The position numbers and the translations under genes are program-made. The notes under the pieces were generated by a model. The model ran no database searches. It saw nothing but the letters and a program-made list of their open reading frames with translations, and was not told where the DNA came from. Of a stretch of DNA of 12,912 nucleotides, positions 6,577 to 12,912 are shown in pieces. This DNA is from JAAAOH01 sp041686235. Its GTDB lineage: Bacteria > Spirochaetota > Spirochaetia > DSM-27196 > PWMO01. The stretch is taken from assembly GCA_041686235.1 (NCBI GenBank), contig JAWLED010000080.1:1-12912 (forward strand), given 5' to 3'. How positions within the stretch are numbered: the first letter of the stretch is position 1; every line of letters starts with the position of its first letter.

Positions 6577-7398
6577 ATGGAAGCTCACTACGTTATCGAC
6601 GCAGACTCGGTCTACAAGATTCTCACCTACGAGCGCCTCGTCATTGTGGATGCGCGCCCGCAGGACGTCTATGAGGCAGGTCACATCCCCGGTGCGGTCA
6701 ACATTCCCCCGGCACGGCTGGAGGAAGACCGCCAGCTTCGAAGCGGCGCGATCGTCCATCGGCTGCTCGGTCCGGTAGAACGGGCGCGACAGGTCTTTCA
6801 GCAGGCGGGAATCGAAGAGGACAGCAAAATTGTTCTCTACGACGCCGGCGGAGCACCGGAGGCGGCGCGTCTGTGGTGGATACTGGACTACCTCGGGCAT
6901 CCCAACATTCAGATACTCGACGGCGGGATGCAAGCGTGGAGTCAGGACGTCGGTGAGCTTTCCACCCAGGTCCCCCGCCGTCGCCAGGGCAGCTGGCGTC
7001 CCGAGCCGCTCGAATACCGATACGCGGACTTCGTGCACCTCATAACCAGTATCCGTTCGGGCTCGGTAACCCTGTGTAACTCACTGCCCTATGAGGAGTA
7101 TGCAGAGGGGGCCATTCCCGGAAGCGAGAGTGTGCCCTACACCGAAACGTTCAACGACGGGCGCTATCCCTCGCTCAAGAGCCCGAAAGAGCTCATGGAG
7201 CTGTTTCGCGAGCGAAACGTGCGCGCGGAAAAAGAGGTGGTCTTCTACTGTGACGAGGGCTACTCGGCGGCGCAGGATTACTTTGCCGCCCGCGTGGCGG
7301 GGTTTCAGCGCGTGCGCGTCTATGACGGGTCCACCGAAGACTGGACCGGCCGCGGCGGAGATCTCGTGCCGTTCGGAGGCGCCGACCTCCAGGCCTGA
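6577..7398 (+). CDS. two-domain rhodanese (thiosulfate/3-mercaptopyruvate sulfurtransferase family)
   Basis: 273 aa with two rhodanese folds. The first (about 5-125) has the entry motif IVDARPQDVYEAGHIPGAVN, but its active-site loop reads YDAGGAPEA with Asp89 where cysteine would be, so it is the usual inactive structural copy. The second (about 145-265) carries the loop YCDEGYSAA with the predicted persulfide-forming Cys225, followed by VYDGSTEDWTG, as in SseA-type enzymes. These transfer sulfane sulfur from thiosulfate or mercaptopyruvate to an acceptor. The loop lacks the basic residues typical of thiosulfate enzymes, so the donor is uncertain. The start of the second domain is atypical (TLCNSLPYEEY in place of an xDxR motif). 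No signal peptide; likely cytoplasmic. Start at 6577 is supported by the promoter 10 nt upstream. Convergent with the aldo/keto reductase. Confidence 0.88.
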   Translation: MEAHYVIDADSVYKILTYERLVIVDARPQDVYEAGHIPGAVNIPPARLEEDRQLRSGAIVHRLLGPVERARQVFQQAGIEEDSKIVLYDAGGAPEAARLWWILDYLGHPNIQILDGGMQAWSQDVGELSTQVPRRRQGSWRPEPLEYRYADFVHLITSIRSGSVTLCNSLPYEEYAEGAIPGSESVPYTETFNDGRYPSLKSPKELMELFRERNVRAEKEVVFYCDEGYSAAQDYFAARVAGFQRVRVYDGSTEDWTGRGGDLVPFGGADLQA

Positions 7399-7485
7399 GC
7401 CCGTCCCGCCGCGGCGTTGCCGGCCCCATGCGGCTCACCTGCCACCGCGGCCCGCCGCCGCCCGGTCGCTACTTACGCGCGGCGC
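7399..7485. other. GC-rich spacer between convergent genes
   Basis: This 87-bp stretch between the rhodanese and aldo/keto reductase stops is dominated by CCG and GCC words and shares CCGCCGCCCGG with the spacer at 684-765. No hairpin followed by a T tract is visible on either strand, so no intrinsic terminator can be supported. Confidence 0.4.
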
Positions 7486-8436
7486 TTAGGCCACACCGGA
7501 CACATGCGCTTTGTGCGCTTCGTTGATGCGCTCGATCTCCTGCCCGCTCAGCTCGAAGTCGCCGGCGCCCGCGTTGGACTGCGCCTGGACCGGTGTTTTC
7601 GCGCCCACGAGCGAGCTCGTAATGCCCGGCTGTTGGGTGGTCCAGTTGATGGCAACCTGGGCGGTGGCCACACCGCGCTCGTCGGCAATCTCTCTCAGCA
7701 CGTCGAGAAGCGACTGGACCTTGCTCCACACCGGCTCCTTGAACCAGGGGTAGAACTTGTAGCGGTTGTCTCCCTCCTCGAACTGGGGGATCTCCCGGAA
7801 CTTGCCGGTGAGGATGCCGCCGGCAAGAGTGCCGTAGTTCACGATGCCGATCGAGTTGTCGATGCAGTACTGCACCACTTTGCCCTCGATGTCGCGCTTG
7901 AGAAGCGAGTAATGCGGCTGCAGGCTCACGATCTCGCCGAAGCCGCGCAGCTCGTCCATTTGTTTGATGTTGAAATTGGAGACGCCGAGGTAGCGGAACT
8001 TCCCCGCCTGCTGTGCCTTGTTGAGCTCGGTCATCGTCTCTTCCATGGGCGTGTTGGGGTCCGGCCAGTGGATCTGGTAGAGGTCGATGGTCTCCACACC
8101 GAGTCGTCGCAGCGAGTCGTCCACCTCCCGACGCACCGAGTCGGCTTTGAGGTTTCGAACGAAGTCGTTTTCGGTGCGAATGATGCCTACCTTCGTGCCG
8201 ATGACAACATCATCGCGGCGGCCCTTAATTGCGCGGCCTACCACCTCTTCGGCGTGACCGGCGCCGTAGGCGGGGGCGGTGTCGATGAAATTGATGCCCG
8301 CATCGAGGCCCGCCTGAATGGCGCGCACCGACTCGTCATCGTCGACGCTTCCCCAAAAGTCGTTTCCGACCGCCCATGTGCCGATGCCGACGGTCGAAAT
8401 CTGTAGGTCTGATGTTCCCAGCGTTCTGTACTTCAT
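7486..8436 (-). CDS. aldo/keto reductase (YhdN/IolS-like, AKR11-type)
   Basis: 316-aa NAD(P)H-dependent oxidoreductase with a (beta/alpha)8 barrel, full length for the family, no signal peptide. The catalytic tetrad is visible: D52 and Y57 in FIDTAPAYGAG, K82 in IGTKVG and H123 in QIHWPDP. GVSNFN follows at about 150, and the C-terminal cofactor loop region reads SSLVGAKTPVQ. Physiological substrate cannot be read from sequence; relatives reduce short aldehydes or act in general stress. ATG at 8436 is supported by GAGGA (8447-8443), 6 nt upstream. The gene follows the CHASE2 cyclase on the same strand, but 164 bp of GC-rich spacer separates them, so a separate transcript is likely. A promoter for it is not clear (a weak TTAGTA-N16-CAAAAT lies at about 8459-8486). 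Confidence 0.9.
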   Translation of the reverse strand: MKYRTLGTSDLQISTVGIGTWAVGNDFWGSVDDDESVRAIQAGLDAGINFIDTAPAYGAGHAEEVVGRAIKGRRDDVVIGTKVGIIRTENDFVRNLKADSVRREVDDSLRRLGVETIDLYQIHWPDPNTPMEETMTELNKAQQAGKFRYLGVSNFNIKQMDELRGFGEIVSLQPHYSLLKRDIEGKVVQYCIDNSIGIVNYGTLAGGILTGKFREIPQFEEGDNRYKFYPWFKEPVWSKVQSLLDVLREIADERGVATAQVAINWTTQQPGITSSLVGAKTPVQAQSNAGAGDFELSGQEIERINEAHKAHVSGVA

Positions 8437-8600
8437 GTGTGTTCCTCGTGTGTGTGGATTTTGCAGCTACGCATAAGGGTACTAAGCGCGCACCGCCCCC
8501 GCCAAGGCCGCGCCGCCCGTGCGGGCCGCCGCGCCTGGGCCGCCGGGCGCGGCTCGGGCCGCCGCGCGGAGCGCGCGCCGCCCGCCGCCCGCCGCCGGCG
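8437..8600 (-). repeat. GC-only spacer with three CGGCGGCCC copies
   Basis: The spacer between the CHASE2 cyclase stop and the reductase start is nearly pure G/C from about 8487 to 8600. On the plus strand GGGCCGCCG is found at 8523-8531, 8537-8545 and 8556-8564. On the minus strand CGCGCG-CTC-CGCGCG can form a 6-bp hairpin (about 8564-8578) but has no T tract behind it. The AT-richer 40 bp next to the reductase hold its Shine-Dalgarno. No open frame with protein-like composition is seen. Confidence 0.5.
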
Positions 8601-11312
8601 CTACTTCATGCCGAGGGTATACACGCCGTCCCACTTCTTCGGTGGTGCCTTCTTCATGAAATCCGAGCAGCGTTTGGCATAGAGGGCGGACGGCCCGTCG
8701 TCGGGGCGGATTTCGAGGGCGCGGTTGAAGTGCTCTCGCGCTTGTTCCCACTCGCGTTGCTCGAAGAACGTGAGCCCCTCATCGAATACCTCGAGCGCCT
8801 CTTTGATCTGCGAATCGGCGTTTGACCGCTCGTCTACGACCTCGAACAACCGCACCGGCGTGTTGATGCCGACCACCCGCACACGGTCGAGGCGTCTGAA
8901 CAGATAGTCGTCGCCGGCCTCGTTTCGGGTGCTCTCGCTTGCGAGGATCCACGTGCCGTACTGCTTGTTCACTCCCTCGAGCCGTGCGGCGAGATTCACC
9001 GCGTTGCCCATCATCGTGTAGTCCATCTTCTGGAAGGTTCCCATATTGCCGACGACCATCTCGCCGGTGTTGATGCCGATGCGAGTGTGCAGCGGCGTGG
9101 GGCTGAGGTTCTCCTCGACAACACGCTCGTTGAGAACCGCCTCCATGCGCTTCATGCGGACTGCACTCAGGCAGGCGCGCGCGGCGTGGTCTCCGTACTC
9201 GATCGGGGCACCGAAAAAGGAAATGATCGCATCGCCCTCATACTTGTCGATGGTGCCGCGCAGCTCGAGGATGATGTCGCTCATTTCGGTGAGATAGTTG
9301 TTGAGAAGCTTGACCAGGTCCGTCGGGTCGAGCTGCTCGGAGATGGTAGAGAACCCCTTGACGTCGGTGAAGAAGGCGGTGAGGTGCTTCTTCTCCCCGC
9401 CGAGGGCCAGCTTGGAGGGGTCGGACAACAGGTCGTTTATGACGTCGGTGGAGAGGTAGTGTGAGAAGGCGTTTCGAATGTAGCTGCGTTCTTTCGCCGT
9501 TTGAATAAACTTGACCGATGTTATGACGAGAAAGGTGAAGAAAATCGAGAGCGCCGGTGTGAGGAGCGGAAAGTAGGTGCCCGTTTGTACGAAGAACAGA
9601 CCACCGGCTGTAAGAAACACCAGCACCGAGACGACGCCGACAATGATTGACACAAGCGGGTTGAGCTTTCGGATGAGAAACGCCACGCCCAGCGCCACGA
9701 GCACCGCGGCTACCACCGAATACCACAGTGGGTATACGTCGAGAAAATCGTTTTCGAGAATCATGTTGGCGATGGAGGCGTGGGTCCCCACGTTGGCGTA
9801 GCGCTCTGAGAACGGGGTCACGCCGATATCGACGGTACCGGTGGCGGTAAGCCCCACAAACACCATCGACCCGGGGATCTCTTCGCGAAGCACAGCCCGG
9901 TTTTCCGAGAGTTGCTCGTAGACCTGGGAGGTATTCTCGAAGTTTCGAGGAATCTCCTCGGTAAGCTCCTCGTAGTTGCTTTGCTCCTCCTCGGACAACC
10001 CGTCTTGTTCGAGCGCATTCTCGACATCGGCAAGAATGGCCTCTTCGGTCTCGCCGTCGAGAAGGTCTCCCACCGCGTCGAAAAACGCCTCGCGCACTTG
10101 AACGTACTCGTCCATTTGTGCGGGATCGCCCCCGGCGAGCACATCATCTTTGATGTCGGAGGCGTAGTCGTAGGCTTGGATGGGGTCGAACTCGCCCTCG
10201 TAATAGTTGAGATACCCCGCATCCGCCATGATGCGCAGGTTTTCAATGAGCCGGTTTTCGAGCTCCTCGTGGGCGACGAGGCGGTAGTAGGACATGTGGC
10301 GATAGGAGTCCTCGAAATCTCCGTCGGGCCAGTGGATGAGGGTCTTGCCGTGTTCGGTAAGCGGAATGGAGATGTCTTCGACGGTGCCGTCGGGCAGCTC
10401 CGCCTCCTCGAGGAGGACCCGTTGTGGGGTCGTGGTGACCTCGGGGTCTCCGAGAACGTCGAGGATGGGCGAGAGGGCGAGCTGGGGATAGTAGTCTCCC
10501 TCGTGTTCGATGAGCAGGTTGATCCGTCGACGCACCCCGTCGGCGTCCACGTCCACGTTGACGAAGCCGATACCGGCGGCGTGCTCGAGGATGGGCAGTA
10601 TGGTCGGCCGGACGGCGTCTGCCTCGACGAACTCCTCGCCTTCGGTGCGGTCCCGCGCTACATCGACGGCAAAGTGCTCGCGAGCGTACTCCTCGGTGCC
10701 CTCGCGAACCACCGGGTCAGCCTGATTGAGCATGTTGATGGTGAAGTAGGCCTGACCGTTGAGCCGCGCCGCGTTGCCCATGAACTCGTCGTTGTCGCGG
10801 GCGATGTCCTGCACGCGGTCGAGCAAGAGATTTCGGCTTTCCTCGGTCAACTCTCCGAGATCTTCCACGAAGGACTCCGCCTCCTCGAGTGGAATCTGGC
10901 CCTGCTGCAGCGCAGTAAAAAGGTCGGTGATGTTTCGGCGGATCGTGGAGAACTCCTGGTCGAACAACTCGGGGATCTCCTCGTTGAGTACCGAGGAGTT
11001 CACCCCCCGCGGGCTCTCCTCCACGTACTCGATATCCAAAGAAACCGTGCGGGCCTCGAACTCACGCAGCAGCACGAGCCCGCGCGCGACGATGTCGCGG
11101 CTCCAGGGCCACACCCCCACGTTGACGATTGCCTCGTCACCAATATTGAGAAGGAGGATCTTATCGTTTTCTTCGATCGGCTCCTTGATGCGAAGTAGCC
11201 CGTCATAGAGGCGGTTTTCCGCCGTGCCCACCAGGGGAGCGAAGTGAAATGCCGAGAACACCGCTACGACAATAAGCGGTACGAAGACGTAAAGAGCGAG
11301 CGTGCGTTTCAT
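8601..11312 (-). CDS. membrane adenylate cyclase: CHASE2 sensor, three TM helices, class III cyclase, TPR
   Basis: 903 aa from MKRT at 11312. The alternative ATG at 11321 lies within a perfect TATAAT box and would probably not be transcribed. Order: N-terminal anchor helix (about 4-25); extracytoplasmic CHASE2 domain (about 35-520) with RLYDGLLRI near its start and VGLTATGTVDIGVTPFSERY near its end, carrying an acidic insert of about 110 residues (364-475); three membrane helices (about 530-547, 552-574, 581-603); cytoplasmic class III cyclase (about 640-825); TPR-like pair (about 835-885); tail WDGVYTL. The cyclase has all catalytic residues for a homodimer: D650 and D694 for metal, K690 and T766 for adenine, N773 and R777 for the transition state. 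It should convert ATP to cAMP in response to an unknown periplasmic ligand. Divergent from the secreted-protein operon. Confidence 0.92.
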   Translation of the reverse strand: MKRTLALYVFVPLIVVAVFSAFHFAPLVGTAENRLYDGLLRIKEPIEENDKILLLNIGDEAIVNVGVWPWSRDIVARGLVLLREFEARTVSLDIEYVEESPRGVNSSVLNEEIPELFDQEFSTIRRNITDLFTALQQGQIPLEEAESFVEDLGELTEESRNLLLDRVQDIARDNDEFMGNAARLNGQAYFTINMLNQADPVVREGTEEYAREHFAVDVARDRTEGEEFVEADAVRPTILPILEHAAGIGFVNVDVDADGVRRRINLLIEHEGDYYPQLALSPILDVLGDPEVTTTPQRVLLEEAELPDGTVEDISIPLTEHGKTLIHWPDGDFEDSYRHMSYYRLVAHEELENRLIENLRIMADAGYLNYYEGEFDPIQAYDYASDIKDDVLAGGDPAQMDEYVQVREAFFDAVGDLLDGETEEAILADVENALEQDGLSEEEQSNYEELTEEIPRNFENTSQVYEQLSENRAVLREEIPGSMVFVGLTATGTVDIGVTPFSERYANVGTHASIANMILENDFLDVYPLWYSVVAAVLVALGVAFLIRKLNPLVSIIVGVVSVLVFLTAGGLFFVQTGTYFPLLTPALSIFFTFLVITSVKFIQTAKERSYIRNAFSHYLSTDVINDLLSDPSKLALGGEKKHLTAFFTDVKGFSTISEQLDPTDLVKLLNNYLTEMSDIILELRGTIDKYEGDAIISFFGAPIEYGDHAARACLSAVRMKRMEAVLNERVVEENLSPTPLHTRIGINTGEMVVGNMGTFQKMDYTMMGNAVNLAARLEGVNKQYGTWILASESTRNEAGDDYLFRRLDRVRVVGINTPVRLFEVVDERSNADSQIKEALEVFDEGLTFFEQREWEQAREHFNRALEIRPDDGPSALYAKRCSDFMKKAPPKKWDGVYTLGMK

Positions 11313-11319
11313 GATGCCC

Positions 11320-11347
11320 ATTATAATGCAATTTGATGTGTTGTCAC
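11320..11347 (-). promoter_or_regulatory. near-consensus promoter of the CHASE2 cyclase, predicting a leaderless mRNA
   Basis: On the minus strand: -35 GTGACA (11347-11342), 16-nt spacer, consensus -10 TATAAT (11325-11320), then 7 nt and the ATG of MKRT at 11312, which is the expected transcription start. The upstream in-frame ATG (11321-11319) overlaps the -10 box. No Shine-Dalgarno is present. Confidence 0.7.
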
Positions 11348-11375
11348 GAATAGATGAGTTGTGAACTCAATCCAT

Positions 11376-11404
11376 TTGAAATTCCCACACGGGCGGCTTA
11401 GACT
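11376..11404 (+). promoter_or_regulatory. candidate promoter of the secreted-protein operon
   Basis: TTGAAA (11376-11381), 17-nt spacer, TAGACT (11399-11404); the expected start near 11411 falls in the middle of the 11403-11417 dyad. A second candidate lies downstream, TTGTCG-N17-TATGTT with an extended TG (11426-11454). Either would leave a leader of roughly 90-140 nt. Confidence 0.45.
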
Positions 11405-11417
11405 TACAAATTGTAAG
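11403..11417. promoter_or_regulatory. perfect 15-bp dyad, probable operator
   Basis: CTTACAA-A-TTGTAAG is a perfect inverted repeat with 7-bp arms around one central base. It overlaps the candidate -10 box and start site, the classical place for a dimeric repressor. The regulator is not in the window. Confidence 0.5.
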
Positions 11418-11464
11418 AAGCTGCATTGTCGCGTTCTGGACGATGTGTTATGTTTTGATGCGAA

Positions 11465-11483
11465 CCTGACTGTAACAGTCGGG
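11465..11483 (+). promoter_or_regulatory. leader hairpin
   Basis: CCTGACTG-TAA-CAGTCGGG can form an 8-bp stem (one G-T wobble) with a 3-nt loop inside the predicted leader. No T tract follows on either strand, so it is not an intrinsic terminator. It could be an RNA stability or regulatory element, or a DNA dyad for a protein. Confidence 0.4.
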
Positions 11484-11549
11484 TACGGGCCGGACGGTTT
11501 GGCTATGTGCAGTGGCGGTGGTTGTGCATCGCATGGAGGGAGAGTGAAT

Positions 11550-12002
11550 ATGCGAACACGTGTTGGAATCTTGGTTGTCATGCTTTTGGCGGGCGGCATG
11601 GCTGTAGCGCAGTCAAACGAGGTCGTGGACGAGATCCTCGCCTCCGATTCCGTCACCTTTGGGCAAGCCGCCTACATGGTGTTCCTCGCCGCAGACGAGG
11701 CCCCGGACGATGCTTCGGTGGAGGAGGTCTACCGGGACATCGAGTGGTCGCAGTGGAATCTCAAAGAGAAGTCCATGGATGATCCGGTCCGCCTCGGCGA
11801 GGTCTCCTATCTCCTCATGGAGAATCTCGGCATCCGCGGGGGGCTCATGTACCGCATGATCCCCGGTCCGCGCTACGCCGCTCGGGAGCTCGACTACCTC
11901 GAGTTTCTGCTTGGCAACGATTCTCCCTATCGGAGCGTATCGGGGCGGGAACTGCTTCACGTCATCGGACAAGCTCTCGAATACACGGAGGAAGACGCGT
12001 AA
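11550..12002 (+). CDS. small secreted protein of spirochaete type, function unknown
   Basis: 150 aa from ATG 11550, preceded by GGAGGGAGAG with about 7 nt spacing. The frame is open back to 11361, but that stretch holds the leader and the dyads. Residues 1-21 are a signal peptide (hydrophobic VGILVVMLLAGGMAVA, cleavage after AVA). The mature part has TFGQAAYMVFLAA, then LGEVSYLLMENLGIRGG, LMYRMIPGPRYAARELDYL and VSGRELLHVIGQALEY. I recall this pattern from conserved hypothetical periplasmic proteins of spirochaetes; no function is known to me and no catalytic motif is visible. Its stop overlaps the start of the next gene by one base (TAATG), which implies translational coupling and joint work in the periplasm or outer membrane. 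Confidence 0.8.
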   Translation: MRTRVGILVVMLLAGGMAVAQSNEVVDEILASDSVTFGQAAYMVFLAADEAPDDASVEEVYRDIEWSQWNLKEKSMDDPVRLGEVSYLLMENLGIRGGLMYRMIPGPRYAARELDYLEFLLGNDSPYRSVSGRELLHVIGQALEYTEEDA

Positions 12003-12912
12003 TGCAGACACGAATCATATACGTTTCGGTTTTGGTGCTTCTTGTAGTTGCCGCCTCGCCGCTCGCCGCGATCGACTTCGGCGGGACGGTGGGAAACACG
12101 AGCGAGGTGTTCGTCCCCCTCGAAGACGGCGATGTAAGTTACGGACAGGGAAATCGGGTGTCGATGTTCATTTCACACGCGTTCTCGCCCGCACTCGAGT
12201 TTCGCGCCCGCGGGCGCTACGAATACCGCCTCGACACGGTCCTCGACGGCGATTCCGACCCCGAGATCGACTGGTTCCAGGGTGACCTCGATGCCTTTTA
12301 CATCGATGGTCGGTATGCGGTCGAGGACACGACGCGCTACTTCTTTGATTTTCGCGCCGGGCGGTTTCGCCTGCGGGACTTTTCCGGAGTTCTGTTGAAC
12401 GAGCGCGCCGACGGCGCTCGGATAAGCTTCGAGACCGGCCCCGGCGACCTCACCCTCGCAGGCGGCTACACGGGGCTGCTGCTCAAAGAGAGCTCCAACC
12501 TGGTTCTCTCGCAGGCCGACGTCGAAGACAGCGCCGATGACGACGCCTATTTCGCCCCGCCGCGCGCACTCGGTGTTTTCGAGCTCTCGCTTCCGGAGAT
12601 CTTCGGCAGGCAAAGCATTAATGTGACGTTGATCGGTCAGGGCGATCTTCGCCCCGAGAGCGACCTCCAAGACGATCAAGGCCACGTCCACACGGTCTAC
12701 TACGGCGGTGGACTCACCGGACCGCTTGCGCCGAGGCTGTACTATGACGTGTACGGATATTTCGGTGGGGGAACGCGGATCGGCGACCCGAGCGGCCTCG
12801 CTCGGCAGGTTCCCATTCGCTCCTACCTCGCCGGCGCAAACCTCGAGTATTTCATACCGGATTTCGCGCAATCGGCTTTCTCGCTCGGCTACCTGTACTC
12901 GAGCGGCGATGC
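12002..12912 (+). CDS. predicted outer-membrane beta-barrel protein, partial (3' end outside window)
   Basis: The frame runs from ATG 12002 to the right edge without a stop (303 complete codons). GGAGGA (11987-11992) lies 9 nt upstream. The product starts with a signal peptide (TRIIYVSVLVLLVVAASPLAA, residues 3-23). It then shows alternating hydrophobic and polar segments rich in Tyr, Phe, Arg, Asp and Gly, for example LEFRARGRYEYRLD, YFFDFRAGRFRLRDF and YYDVYGYFGGGTRIGD. This is typical of transmembrane beta strands and turns. No OmpA-like or TonB-plug motif is seen in the visible part. It is coupled to the small secreted protein, so the two probably form a periplasm/outer-membrane pair. The barrel call rests on composition and pattern, not on a recognised family. 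Confidence 0.7.
   Translation, partial: MQTRIIYVSVLVLLVVAASPLAAIDFGGTVGNTSEVFVPLEDGDVSYGQGNRVSMFISHAFSPALEFRARGRYEYRLDTVLDGDSDPEIDWFQGDLDAFYIDGRYAVEDTTRYFFDFRAGRFRLRDFSGVLLNERADGARISFETGPGDLTLAGGYTGLLLKESSNLVLSQADVEDSADDDAYFAPPRALGVFELSLPEIFGRQSINVTLIGQGDLRPESDLQDDQGHVHTVYYGGGLTGPLAPRLYYDVYGYFGGGTRIGDPSGLARQVPIRSYLAGANLEYFIPDFAQSAFSLGYLYSSGD

Larger units (their letters stand above)
11313..11549. promoter_or_regulatory. divergent control region with several dyads
   Basis: This 237-bp stretch has no convincing gene. It is AT-richer than the rest of the window. It holds the cyclase promoter, a dyad TGAGTT-GTG-AACTCA (11355-11369), a plus-strand promoter candidate, a perfect dyad at its expected start (11403-11417), a leader hairpin (11465-11483) and the Shine-Dalgarno GGAGGGAGAG (11535-11544) of the next gene. 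Confidence 0.6.

Noticed and set aside
9912..11198. 428-codon open frame on the plus strand opposite the CHASE2 cyclase
   Set aside because: It is antisense to a fully recognisable CHASE2 domain and shows no domain of its own.
11359..11375. cAMP receptor protein site TGTGA-N6-TCCAT near the CHASE2 promoter
   Set aside because: Only one half-site fits the E. coli consensus; too weak to support even though the neighbouring gene makes cAMP.
11361..11549. 63-residue N-terminal extension of the small secreted protein
   Set aside because: It contains the leader hairpin and promoter candidates and would place the signal peptide inside the protein. The ATG at 11550 has a good Shine-Dalgarno.
12173..12871. 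232-codon open frame on the minus strand at the right end
   Set aside because: The plus strand carries a signal peptide, a Shine-Dalgarno and barrel-like strands in one continuous frame, so the minus frame is a shadow.

Overview
The window reads as chromosomal DNA of a GC-rich free-living spirochaete (Spirochaetales-like). This rests on the gene families: a CHASE2-type membrane adenylate cyclase with a C-terminal TPR and W-D-G-V tail, a small secreted protein of a type I associate with spirochaetes, lipoproteins and a beta-barrel-like protein. The assignment is an inference from remembered families, not a database result. Gene density is high and codons are GC-biased. The spacers are either almost pure G/C blocks or, in one case, an AT-richer regulatory stretch.

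Layout. (1) 1-683, plus: the C-terminal part of a family 2 glycosyltransferase. Its reading frame enters from the left edge through three in-frame 57-bp tandem repeats that interrupt the catalytic domain. (2) 766-5630, minus: a two-gene operon, galU (UTP-glucose-1-phosphate uridylyltransferase) followed by a very large sAC-like adenylate cyclase (tandem cyclase domains, STAND-type NTPase, TPR array). The cyclase apparently starts at an AUU codon behind a perfect AGGAGG that overlaps the end of galU. (3) 5779-7398, plus: a lipoprotein and a two-domain rhodanese, each with its own promoter. (4) 7486-11312, minus: an aldo/keto reductase and, upstream of it, a CHASE2/class III adenylate cyclase. 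(5) 11313-11549: a divergent control region with dyads. (6) 11550-12912, plus: a small secreted protein translationally coupled to a beta-barrel-like outer-membrane protein that runs off the right edge.

How it fits together. Two architecturally unrelated adenylate cyclases lie within about 11 kb. One is cytoplasmic, pseudo-heterodimeric and ATPase/TPR-coupled; the other is membrane-bound with an extracytoplasmic CHASE2 sensor. This suggests a locus rich in cAMP signalling next to envelope functions (UDP-glucose supply, glycosyl transfer, lipoprotein, outer-membrane pair). The functional link is inferred from proximity only.

Most interesting signals: (a) four genes (galU, lipoprotein, rhodanese, CHASE2 cyclase) have a TANNNT -10 box ending 7-11 nt before the start codon and no Shine-Dalgarno, which predicts leaderless or near-leaderless mRNAs, whereas the other four complete or right-edge genes have clear Shine-Dalgarno sites; (b) the AUU start of the sAC-like cyclase; (c) that cyclase keeps a single composite active site but has lost the two charged residues that bind bicarbonate in mammalian sAC; (d) the minisatellite inside the glycosyltransferase domain; (e) the dyad-rich divergent region at 11313-11549.
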